Below are positions 16,608 through 24,895 of a stretch of DNA of 64,000 nucleotides, piece by piece; position 1 is the first letter of the stretch, and each line of letters begins with the position of its first letter. Both the position numbers and the translations under genes were made by a program. The stretch is from JACPVF01 sp964502095 (GTDB lineage Bacteria; Chloroflexota; Anaerolineae; Anaerolineales; Villigracilaceae). The stretch spans positions 1-64,000 of the forward strand of contig CAZCUF010000002.1 of assembly GCA_964502095.1 (NCBI GenBank), written 5' to 3'. Below the pieces are notes generated by a model that saw nothing but the letters and a program-made list of their open reading frames with translations, was not told the origin of the DNA and ran no database searches.

Positions 16608-19600
16608 TCATTCTGATATCAAAATATCTGCCAGCCCCTCGGAGATTAAGTGATCGAAAACGGAAACAATTTCCGGGTCGAAATGGACCCCGGCCTTTTC
16701 ACGCAAATACGCGGCGGCTTCCTCGAATGAAATTTTCTGCCGATACGGGCGGTCGCTGGTCAGCGCGTCGAACGCATCGACAATGGAAAAGATCCTGGCT
16801 AGAAGCGGAATCTCCTTGCCGCTGAGACCAATCGGATATCCGCTCCCATCCCAGCGTTCTTGATGATAACGAATCACCGGCAGGGTCTCCTGGAGAAATG
16901 GAATCCCTTCCACAATCCTTGCCCCGATATCCGGATGCAGGCGCATGCTGGCCCATTCCTTTTCATCCAACGGGCCGGGTTTATGCAGGATCGTGTCGCT
17001 GATGCCGATCTTGCCGATGTCGTGCAGAAGAGAGCCCCGCTCCAACGCCTTGAGCTGTTGTGCGTTCAGCCCCATGGCTTCCCCAAGCTTAACCGATAAC
17101 TGGCTGACGCGTGAGCTATGCCCCTCGGTCTCGCGATCGCGCGCGTCCAGGGCAGACATCAGCGCGGATAATGTTCGGTCGTAAGCAAGTTCCAATTCGC
17201 GGTAAGCCGCTTCGATTTCCTGTGCTTGCCGGCGGGATTCTACCAGCAGAATGGCGCGTTCCAGCGCGAGGGCGGCCTGATTGGTAAGAGTCTGTAAGTC
17301 GGCTGGACTGCCGGATTTATATCCGCGCGATTCGGGAACGGTCAGCCAAAGCACGCCATATTTGCGCATTGGAGTTTGCAACGGCAGGTAAACGCGCGAA
17401 GAATTTTGATCGACCGATTGATAGATCACGCGTCCGGTCTTAATCACTTTATCCACCATCTCCATTGGGTGGTCTGCGCCGTTATGAGTTCCATCCGCAT
17501 CCACTTGAAGCTCGGCTTCGATCTTTCGATCCGCTGTGAACAGGATGATTCCAGTAACAGTGGCGTTGCCGAGACGATGGGCCGTATCCGCAATATGGCC
17601 TGCCGCGTCGCTCAAGTCTTTGGCCTGGATGATGTGGTAGCTCAACTCGTAGAGCAGACGCGTGGTCTGCAATGTAGTTCTTAATTCCTGTTGAAGCCAG
17701 ACGCCTTCAATGGACGCGGCGGCTTGTGAAGCCAACAAGCTAGCGAGCGATTCGTCGTTCTCTGTAAAAAAGATCTCGCGTTGTTTACCGAACGCCAGAA
17801 TGGTCCCGATGTTCAGGCGGTGCAGGCGAATCGGAATGACCAGCATACTGCGCAGGCCGTTATGATCCAGCCTGATTTGGGATGAAAGATATTTGCGAAC
17901 GTCCCGCACGCGGAACGGCTGTACCGCGTTCTGCGTGGCTTTCAACAAGGTCTCTTTCGAAAAGTCCTGTTCGATGGATTGCAAAAGGCGCGGGGCGTGG
18001 CCGGAGGTTGCTTTCTGCGCCAGACCCACCTCGCGGTCGAACATCAAAGTGACATAGACGAAGCGCGCCTCGAGAGTCTGCCGCGCGATGGCGGCAATCT
18101 CCTGAACCGTCGTTTCGGGGTTGATCATGGTCGAGAGTGAAATGCCCGCCTGAATCAATTCCATTAAACGCGTGTGGTAGTTGGAACGTTCCCAGGCGCG
18201 CACAAGTTCCTCGGCCACCGTTTCAGCCAGGGAAACATCCGCGCTGTTGAACGCGTTGAGATTCTCGCTGTTGATTTCGATGACGCCCTTGAGATGACCG
18301 GCATAGGCCAGCGGAACGATGATGGACGAAAGGGACGCCTCGCCTTCGATCTCGGAGAAGTCCGGATCGCTGTGTGTATCGGAGACGACTTGCGTTTTTC
18401 GCAGGCGCGTGGCGCGGCCAATAACGCCGCGCGTAATGCTCTGCCGATAGCCGGGCGGGATGATATTGGCCAGCCTGCCGGCCGACGCCAGAACCACGTA
18501 TTCGCGCCGCTCCGGTTCATGTAAATAAAGGCAGACGAAACTACAGTCAATGGCTTGCTCGATTGTGTTAACGGCCAATTGCGCGGAAACAGGCTGATCC
18601 AATTGCGTTTCGAGCTGTTGGCTGAGTTCGACGAGCAGTCTGAATTGTTCGGCGCGTTGTTTTTCCAAGGCCAATTGATGGTCGAGCGCGTTGATTTGAT
18701 CGGATTGGGCATCGAGGCGGGCGCGCAGTCCGTCGCGGGTGAGGGAGAATGGACGGAGATAGCGGGCGATCCGTTCGTTCCACGAGAGCAGGCCTTTCGT
18801 CGCGGATGGAGCGGGCTTGTCCTCCGCTTCCGTCATCAAGGCATTGATCGTCATGGTGATGGTGGAAATGCCGTATGCAACCATGGTCGAAAAAACGGTG
18901 AAGAGACCGAAGATGATTTCGCGCAGCGGCCATTGGATGGAGACTATACCGGCTTGCACCAGCGATTGATCGAGAAGATTTAAAAGAATGGTTAACATTC
19001 CAATGGCTGTTACGAGACCAATGCAACCGATGAGAATCAGACGCCTGCCGAGCATGTCCCCTTCAGGCAGGACGAATTTTTCCCAGGGAATCGAATCTTT
19101 CAACAAAATTGCAGTGGATACGACCAGGGGCACAAGGATGTTCGGTAAGCTGGAGGCGAGGGCAAAGATCACAATCCAAACGATCCACGGCGCCGCCAGA
19201 AAGATATTTAGAAATCGTTGCAGATCTCTTAAGGGGCGAAGATGGGCCACGCAGGAGAGAATAAAAGAAAGAATGAATACGCCTGCCAGCGTTCCTGCGA
19301 TTGAGTCGATGGGCGTATAAGCCGGATAATTTAAAAAAGCCGGATGTAACAGAAGAATTCCGCCGCTGAGGCCGTTGACGATAGTCAGCGCCCAAAGCAG
19401 GATTTCCCTGTTTGCGCGCGGTTCGAGGTTGATGGGCGCGGCAAAAAAGAAATTGACGGCCAGTACGCTCAACAGCAGAAGCCCCTCGAGGTAATACCCG
19501 GCTTGGGCGTAAAGGAGAATCAGGCCGCCCGCGATGATGTTGGCCGTAGTCAGCAAAATATATTGTTGGCGCGGGCCGGCGTAGATGAGCATTAGCATGG

Positions 19601-19772
19601 CCAGCAGGAGCGCCGAAAAAATAAAAATAACCCCCAGGCCCGAAATGGAAAATTTCGCCACCCCGGCAGTAACAGCCCCGAACTTCATGGGGATGAGTAG
19701 AAAGCCTTCTCCGGTCAACCATAAAACACCGGCAAGGATGAAATTTCGAAGATAGAATGAACGCTTCCTCAT
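16608..19772 (-). CDS. membrane multi-GAF HD-GYP phosphodiesterase
   Basis: 1054 residues. About ten membrane segments fill residues 1-320, followed by a coiled coil, three GAF domains (about 395-540, 560-705, 720-860) and an HD-GYP domain (about 865-1050). Motifs: ETEGH, LLHDIGK, HPDIG, YHQERWDGSGYP and FDALTSDRPYR. The usual HHE is HQE here, so one metal ligand is replaced by Gln; activity on c-di-GMP is likely but the metal site may be altered. First gene of an operon with the GGDEF cyclase. Confidence 0.87.
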   Translation of the reverse strand: MRKRSFYLRNFILAGVLWLTGEGFLLIPMKFGAVTAGVAKFSISGLGVIFIFSALLLAMLMLIYAGPRQQYILLTTANIIAGGLILLYAQAGYYLEGLLLLSVLAVNFFFAAPINLEPRANREILLWALTIVNGLSGGILLLHPAFLNYPAYTPIDSIAGTLAGVFILSFILSCVAHLRPLRDLQRFLNIFLAAPWIVWIVIFALASSLPNILVPLVVSTAILLKDSIPWEKFVLPEGDMLGRRLILIGCIGLVTAIGMLTILLNLLDQSLVQAGIVSIQWPLREIIFGLFTVFSTMVAYGISTITMTINALMTEAEDKPAPSATKGLLSWNERIARYLRPFSLTRDGLRARLDAQSDQINALDHQLALEKQRAEQFRLLVELSQQLETQLDQPVSAQLAVNTIEQAIDCSFVCLYLHEPERREYVVLASAGRLANIIPPGYRQSITRGVIGRATRLRKTQVVSDTHSDPDFSEIEGEASLSSIIVPLAYAGHLKGVIEINSENLNAFNSADVSLAETVAEELVRAWERSNYHTRLMELIQAGISLSTMINPETTVQEIAAIARQTLEARFVYVTLMFDREVGLAQKATSGHAPRLLQSIEQDFSKETLLKATQNAVQPFRVRDVRKYLSSQIRLDHNGLRSMLVIPIRLHRLNIGTILAFGKQREIFFTENDESLASLLASQAAASIEGVWLQQELRTTLQTTRLLYELSYHIIQAKDLSDAAGHIADTAHRLGNATVTGIILFTADRKIEAELQVDADGTHNGADHPMEMVDKVIKTGRVIYQSVDQNSSRVYLPLQTPMRKYGVLWLTVPESRGYKSGSPADLQTLTNQAALALERAILLVESRRQAQEIEAAYRELELAYDRTLSALMSALDARDRETEGHSSRVSQLSVKLGEAMGLNAQQLKALERGSLLHDIGKIGISDTILHKPGPLDEKEWASMRLHPDIGARIVEGIPFLQETLPVIRYHQERWDGSGYPIGLSGKEIPLLARIFSIVDAFDALTSDRPYRQKISFEEAAAYLREKAGVHFDPEIVSVFDHLISEGLADILISE

Positions 19773-19852
19773 GGTGAAAGTAGCAATAGCATAGCATAAG
19801 AAACATTTTTTTTCTACCTTTTCATCCGCCGAAAACCTGCCAATTTAATTTC

Positions 19853-19861
19853 TGATATAAT
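19853..19861 (+). promoter_or_regulatory. extended -10 promoter for PNP
   Basis: TGATATAAT, about 50 bp before the PNP start. It is the only promoter-like signal in the 138-bp space between the divergent HD-GYP and PNP genes on the plus strand. Confidence 0.6.
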
Positions 19862-19910
19862 TTCCGCGCTTACTCGGCCAAGCGCGGACGAAAATCTTTA
19901 AGCGCGATCG

Positions 19911-20756
19911 ATGGAAATCATGCAAACTTATCTCACTTTGGAACAAATAGACGAAACTGCCAATGCGATTCGCGGAAAAACTTCCCATCGGCCGCGCGTG
20001 GGAATTATTCTCGGTTCAGGCCTGAACGGTTTGGCTGAATCCGTTCAAAAGGCCGATCACATCTCCTTTGGCGACCTGCCCCATTTTCCCGTTTCGACGG
20101 TTCCCGGCCACGTGGGCCGTCTTGTGATCGGGGAGTTGGAGGGCCAGGGCGTTTTTGTAATGCAGGGACGCATCCATTTCTACGAAGGATACAGCATGGC
20201 ACAGGTGACTTTGCCTGTGCGCGCGATGCAGAGATTGGGCATCGAGATCATGATTGTCACGAACGCGGCTGGAGGGGTGAACCCGGAATTCAGCCCCGGC
20301 GAAGTGATGTTGATTACCGACAATTTAAACCTGATGGGCATGACGGGCAACAATCCGTTGATGGGTCCAAACCTGGATGAGATTGGTCCGCGTTTTCCGG
20401 ATATGAGCCGCGCCTACGATCCGGAGCTTTGCAATCTGGCCCGCCGCGTTGCCGGGGAAAATAAAATAACTTTACGCGAGGGCGTATATGCCGGGCTGAG
20501 CGGCCCATCGTTTGAATCCCCCGCAGACTTGCGCTTCCTGCGCATGGTCGGCGCGGACGCGGTTGGGATGTCCACTGTGCCGGAAGTGCTGGTGGCGCGG
20601 CACGGCGGTATGCGCGTGCTTGGGTTTTCGGGAATCAGCAACAAGGCTAATCTGGATGGATCAACGGTCACCACCCATGAAGAGGTCATCGAAGCCGGGA
20701 AGGTGATCACACCCAGGGTCGAAACGATCATCCGCGGCGTGTTGCGCGGGGTGTAA
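19911..20756 (+). CDS. punA: purine nucleoside phosphorylase (trimeric type)
   Basis: 281 residues. Phosphate loop GSGLNGLAE, then TNAAGGVNPEFSPGE, the purine-binding GPSFESPAD with its Glu, and SNKANL with the Asn that contacts N7. This is the trimeric, mammalian-like PNP class that acts on guanosine and inosine, rather than hexameric DeoD. A second ATG at 19920 is equally possible as the start; neither has a strong ribosome site. The next gene follows after 13 bp. Confidence 0.9.
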   Translation: MEIMQTYLTLEQIDETANAIRGKTSHRPRVGIILGSGLNGLAESVQKADHISFGDLPHFPVSTVPGHVGRLVIGELEGQGVFVMQGRIHFYEGYSMAQVTLPVRAMQRLGIEIMIVTNAAGGVNPEFSPGEVMLITDNLNLMGMTGNNPLMGPNLDEIGPRFPDMSRAYDPELCNLARRVAGENKITLREGVYAGLSGPSFESPADLRFLRMVGADAVGMSTVPEVLVARHGGMRVLGFSGISNKANLDGSTVTTHEEVIEAGKVITPRVETIIRGVLRGV

Positions 20757-20769
20757 GTCGTCGCAGGAC

Positions 20770-21447
20770 ATGGCAGGGCTATATCGTTTTCTCGCCTCAT
20801 ACGAGGTGTTGATTTACATCGCACTGGCGATCGGCGCGCTCTTTTCCTTTCGCTGGTTGTTCAGTTCGTGGCGCGAATGGCAGCAATCGGTGTATAAACT
20901 GGAGCGCGAGTTTTCGCTCCGCCGAATCGGACGCTCTGCGGCAATCAGTGTGTTGATCGTCATTCTGTTTTGCGCCGAATTTTCCATGGCGACTTTTGTC
21001 ATACCCAACCTGCCCGCCGCGGTATTTATTCCAACCGCCACGTTGAATATCCTGCAGACTCCCTCGGGGACGCTTTCGCCCGAACTCATGACGCAGATTG
21101 CCGCCGCGCCCGCCGCGGCCCTGCCCGCCAATTCGACAGGTTGTGTGCCCGGGCAGGTCATGATCACCTCGCCGAAGCCCGGCGATGAAGTGAAGGGCAA
21201 AATCACCATTACGGGCACGGCCAATATTCCGGACTTCGGATTCTATAAATACGAGGTCGCGCCGCGCAATAGCGATACTTGGGCGACCATCGCGGCGGGT
21301 ACGGACGTCAAGCAGAACGCGGAGTTGGGCGCGTGGGATACCACCGCTCTAACGCCGGGAGATTATCAATTGCGCGTGGTTGTGACCGACACGCAAGGAC
21401 AGGAAAAGACACCATGTATTATTCCGATTCGAGTTGCGGCTCCGTGA
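20770..21447 (+). CDS. membrane-anchored protein with an extracellular Ig-like domain
   Basis: 225 residues. Two hydrophobic helices (about 12-32 and 58-78) flank a short charged loop. After a Pro/Ala/Thr linker comes a domain of about 90 residues with VMITSPKPGDEVKGKITITG, which looks like a small beta-sandwich of the kind used in cell-surface proteins, with two cysteines that may pair. No catalytic motif is visible. It sits between PNP and the acetyltransferase with tight spacing, so it is probably co-transcribed with them. Confidence 0.65.
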   Translation: MAGLYRFLASYEVLIYIALAIGALFSFRWLFSSWREWQQSVYKLEREFSLRRIGRSAAISVLIVILFCAEFSMATFVIPNLPAAVFIPTATLNILQTPSGTLSPELMTQIAAAPAAALPANSTGCVPGQVMITSPKPGDEVKGKITITGTANIPDFGFYKYEVAPRNSDTWATIAAGTDVKQNAELGAWDTTALTPGDYQLRVVVTDTQGQEKTPCIIPIRVAAP

Positions 21448-21450
21448 ACC

Positions 21451-21990
21451 ATGGCTGACGTTCAGCTTCGCCTTGCCGTCCCTTCCGATATTTCACGCCT
21501 GATGGCGCTCGATCACACGATCAGCAGTGAGTCTGTCTGGCAGTTGGAGTTGCGCCGCGATACCGGTCAGTTGTTTGCCACATTTCGGGAAGTGAGACTC
21601 CCGCGCCCGATTGCGCTGGCTTATCCTCACGATAAATTTGCATTGGCGGATGAATGGCCGCATAAATCTCTGGTGCTGGCCGCGATGATCGAACCCGACC
21701 CGGTTGGATATATTGCCATCATCGAGCGCAGTGCGGTATCGATCGGCTGGGTCACGGATTTGGTGGTGGGCGCTCAGGCGCGTCGCCGGGGCGTAGCCAG
21801 CGCTTTGTTGGCGGCGGCCCAGGCTTGGGCGCAGGAAAGAGGCGTCCGCCGTCTCATGCTGGAGATGCAGTCGAAAAATATCCCTGCCATCCGCCTGGCG
21901 CAAAAACATGGATATGAGTTCTGCGGGTATAATGACCATTATTATTTAACGCAAGACGTAGCCCTTTTCTTTGCGAGGGCTGTAAAGTAA
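21451..21990 (+). CDS. GNAT family N-acetyltransferase
   Basis: 179 residues. The acetyl-CoA loop is QARRRGVASALL, preceded by WVTDLVVG and followed by LMLEMQSKNIPAIRLAQKHG, the usual GNAT motif order. The segment RLAQKHGYEFCGYNDHYY resembles RimI-like enzymes, but the N-terminal 70 residues differ. The substrate is unknown. It starts 3 bp after the preceding gene. Confidence 0.8.
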   Translation: MADVQLRLAVPSDISRLMALDHTISSESVWQLELRRDTGQLFATFREVRLPRPIALAYPHDKFALADEWPHKSLVLAAMIEPDPVGYIAIIERSAVSIGWVTDLVVGAQARRRGVASALLAAAQAWAQERGVRRLMLEMQSKNIPAIRLAQKHGYEFCGYNDHYYLTQDVALFFARAVK

Positions 21991-22009
21991 TTTCTTACTG
22001 GAAGGGCGC

Positions 22010-23926
22010 ATGATTAACGGTTGGCCGGTTAGCCTCCTGGCGGGGATCCAGACGCTTAACCAAATCCTTACGGCGGGAATCGCCATTACGGCGTTTTCCC
22101 TGTTCCTGTATGCTCTCTCTTTTAATTTACGCGACCGGGTGGCGCGCTCGTTCGCGATCATTTTGCTGTGCGTAGTGGTGGTGTTTTCCGCTGAGGCCCT
22201 GCAAAATAAGACCGTGCCGGAATGGGGCGTCGATCTTCTCCTGCACTTGCAATGGCTCGGGGTCGTTTACCTGCCTGCCGCGTATTTGCATTTGTCCGAT
22301 GCGGTTCTGGTAACGGCGGGCAGGCCGTCGCGCGGCCGGCGTCGAATTGCGGTGCGCGGCACGTACGTAATCTCGACCTTTTTCCTGCTTTTATTAGGAA
22401 TGGGCAAACTGCTCGGCCCGCTCGTTTCGGACGGCCAGCCTGCTCCACATCTTCAGCGGACGATTTGGTCCGAGGTTTTCACCGTTTTTTATGTGATAGC
22501 CATGCTTTGGGCGGCTGTCAATTTTGTCCGCGCTTATAGCTTGATGTTGACTCGTTCCGGCCGCCGCCGCATGTTGTATCTGATGGCCGGCGCCACTGCG
22601 CCCGCGCTGGGTTCATATCCGTATTTGATGTTCGGTTCCTGGCTGGCGTCCCGTTTCCCAATTTTGTTTTGGGGAACGGCTTTTGTTATTAACTTGCTGG
22701 TGGCCGGGCTGATCGTTGTGATGGCTTACTCAGTAGCCTTCTTCGGAGTGTCCTGGCCGGATCGCATCGTCAAGAGTCGTCTTTTCAAGTGGATCATGCG
22801 CGGCCCGGTCACGGCTTCAGCCGCATTGGGCTTGATGACCGTTGTCCGGCGCGGCGGTGAATTATTTGGCTCTTCTTATAATGCCTTCGTTCCGCTGGCG
22901 GTGGTGGTTACCGTCTTACTGCTGGAGCATTTAATTACTCTGGCTTCGCCGATTTGGGAACGATGGCTGTTCTATGGGCGCGACCGCGCTGAATTGGCCT
23001 TATTACAAAATATTGAAGAGCGTTTATTGACTCATGGGGACTTACAGCAATTTCTTGAAGCGGTGCTGGCGGCTGTGCGTGATCACATGCAGTCTCCATC
23101 CGCATTTGTGGCCGCGCTGGACAGCGAAGAATTATCGTTAATCGTCATGGCAGGGAAGCGCAACCTGCTCGACCCCGATCGTTTGTCCGACGCGCTCGAA
23201 AAAGTGGACGATAGCGGCCAGATGCGGCAGGAATTCTTGTGGGGCAATTTCTGGGTCCTGCCTCTGCATCAGCGTAAGCGCGGCGATATGGACCGCGATG
23301 AAGTTCCGCCGTTGCTGGGATTGCTGGGCGTGGCACAGCGCACGCCCGCGCCGATGGAGCACGATCAACGCGACTCGCTATGGCTGTTGGCCGATCGTGC
23401 CGCGCTTGCCCTGGAGGACCGTCAATTGCAACAGCGCGTCTTTCGGTCACTGGAAACTCTTCAGCCTAAAATGGACATGATCCAGCGTCTGCGCGCCGTG
23501 GGCCGTTATGACAGCCGTACGAATCTGCTGGCGGAGAAACTGCCCGAAGAATCGGATCTCGCCAACTGGGTGAAAGACGCGCTGGCTCATTATTGGGGCG
23601 GCCCAAAGTTGATCAACAGTCCGCTCATGAAATTGCGCGTTGTACAGGAAATGTCGGATGAATACGACGGCAACGCCGCCAATGCCCTGCGGGCTTTGTT
23701 GCGTAAAGCAGTGGATCAGGTGAAGCCGGAGGGAGACCGCCGATTCACAACCGAATGGATTCTTTACAACATTCTGGAGATGAAATTTATCGAAGGAAGA
23801 AAAGTGCGGGATGTGGCCGCGCGGCTGGCCATGTCCGAGGCCGATTTATATCGTAAACAGCGCGTCGCGGTGGAAGCGGTGGCGCACGCGATTTTTGAGA
23901 TGGAAACACAAACACAAGCGCAATGA
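22010..23926 (+). CDS. seven-helix membrane sensor with GAF-like region and HTH-like C-terminus
   Basis: 638 residues. Seven or eight hydrophobic helices (about 1-310) resemble the 7TM input module of some histidine kinases. A GAF-like region follows (about 330-470). There is no H-box, no ATP-binding kinase domain and no GGDEF or HD domain. The last 60 residues contain GRKVRDVAARLAMSEADLYRKQRVAVEAVA, here cited only by region, with the pattern of a helix-turn-helix. It may be a membrane-bound regulator. Good ribosome site GGAAGGG. It precedes the S1 protein gene by 18 bp. The function is a guess. Confidence 0.65.
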   Translation: MINGWPVSLLAGIQTLNQILTAGIAITAFSLFLYALSFNLRDRVARSFAIILLCVVVVFSAEALQNKTVPEWGVDLLLHLQWLGVVYLPAAYLHLSDAVLVTAGRPSRGRRRIAVRGTYVISTFFLLLLGMGKLLGPLVSDGQPAPHLQRTIWSEVFTVFYVIAMLWAAVNFVRAYSLMLTRSGRRRMLYLMAGATAPALGSYPYLMFGSWLASRFPILFWGTAFVINLLVAGLIVVMAYSVAFFGVSWPDRIVKSRLFKWIMRGPVTASAALGLMTVVRRGGELFGSSYNAFVPLAVVVTVLLLEHLITLASPIWERWLFYGRDRAELALLQNIEERLLTHGDLQQFLEAVLAAVRDHMQSPSAFVAALDSEELSLIVMAGKRNLLDPDRLSDALEKVDDSGQMRQEFLWGNFWVLPLHQRKRGDMDRDEVPPLLGLLGVAQRTPAPMEHDQRDSLWLLADRAALALEDRQLQQRVFRSLETLQPKMDMIQRLRAVGRYDSRTNLLAEKLPEESDLANWVKDALAHYWGGPKLINSPLMKLRVVQEMSDEYDGNAANALRALLRKAVDQVKPEGDRRFTTEWILYNILEMKFIEGRKVRDVAARLAMSEADLYRKQRVAVEAVAHAIFEMETQTQAQ

Positions 23927-23944
23927 GTAATTTCGGAGGGCAAC

Positions 23945-24889
23945 ATGGCAGGTCAGAACAGATCCAACGGGAATCCAACGCCGATCATTGACGAAGGCTG
24001 GTGGGCTTCGTTGCTGGCGGAGGAGGAACGTCACGGCGCGTCGACTCAACCGGCGCAGGCCGCGAAATCGAAATCAAAGATCGAGGAGCCGTCCAAACCT
24101 ACGGCCGATTGGGAACAGGCAAAGGGTCTCTATCAGCACGATCAGATCGTCCAGTTGCGTGTGACCGGTCATAATCGCGGGGGACTGTTGGTGGAAGGGG
24201 AGAATCTCTATGGTTTCGTGCCGATCTCGCATCTTGTTAATTTGGGTGGGACAGCCGAAACCACGGACCGCGCGGCCAACCTTGAGGCATATGTCGGAAA
24301 GACGCTCAACTTGAAAGTAATCGAGTGTGTGCCGGAAGATGGCCGCATCGTATTTTCCGAACGGGCCGCGCTCACCGAAGCCGGGAAGCGGCCCATGCTG
24401 TTCAATGAAATCCATCCGGGACAGCGCGTTTCTGGTCAGGTCACGAACATCACCGACTTCGGCGTGTTTGTGGACCTCGGCGGCGTGGAAGGCTTGATAC
24501 ATATTTCCGAACTTTCCTGGGGACGTGTGATTCATCCGAATCAGATCGTTCGCCTGGGACAGACTGTCGAAGTGCAGGTGATCGAACTTTCCCCGGAGCG
24601 CTGTCGCGTTGCGCTAAGTCTCAAACGATTGTCCCCGAATCCCTGGGAACAGGCAAATTCCGCGTTTCCTGAAGGCGCGGTCGTTTCGGCCGTTGTAACC
24701 AGTGTGCTCTCGTATGGCGCATTTGCGCGGCTCGAGATGGGCGTGGAAGGTTTAATCCACGCCTCTGAAATGCCCCTCCAGCCCGATCAGCCTGTGAAAG
24801 AATATCTCAAGGAGGGCCAATCCATTGCAGTTCGCATTCTGCATGTGGATGCCGCGCATCAGCGCATGGGACTCAGCCTTCGCCTTTAA
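23945..24889 (+). CDS. protein with three S1 RNA-binding domains
   Basis: 314 residues. After a charged N-terminal 55 residues come three S1 OB-folds at about 56-130, 145-215 and 225-312. The second has the strongest signature, GQVTNITDFGVFVDLGG then VEGLIHISELSW. The number of domains is low for full ribosomal protein S1 (four to six) but like the short S1 homologues of some phyla. It could act as the ribosomal S1 equivalent or as a separate RNA-binding regulator. A GGAGGG ribosome site precedes the ATG. Confidence 0.82.
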   Translation: MAGQNRSNGNPTPIIDEGWWASLLAEEERHGASTQPAQAAKSKSKIEEPSKPTADWEQAKGLYQHDQIVQLRVTGHNRGGLLVEGENLYGFVPISHLVNLGGTAETTDRAANLEAYVGKTLNLKVIECVPEDGRIVFSERAALTEAGKRPMLFNEIHPGQRVSGQVTNITDFGVFVDLGGVEGLIHISELSWGRVIHPNQIVRLGQTVEVQVIELSPERCRVALSLKRLSPNPWEQANSAFPEGAVVSAVVTSVLSYGAFARLEMGVEGLIHASEMPLQPDQPVKEYLKEGQSIAVRILHVDAAHQRMGLSLRL

Positions 24890-24895
24890 TAGTCA

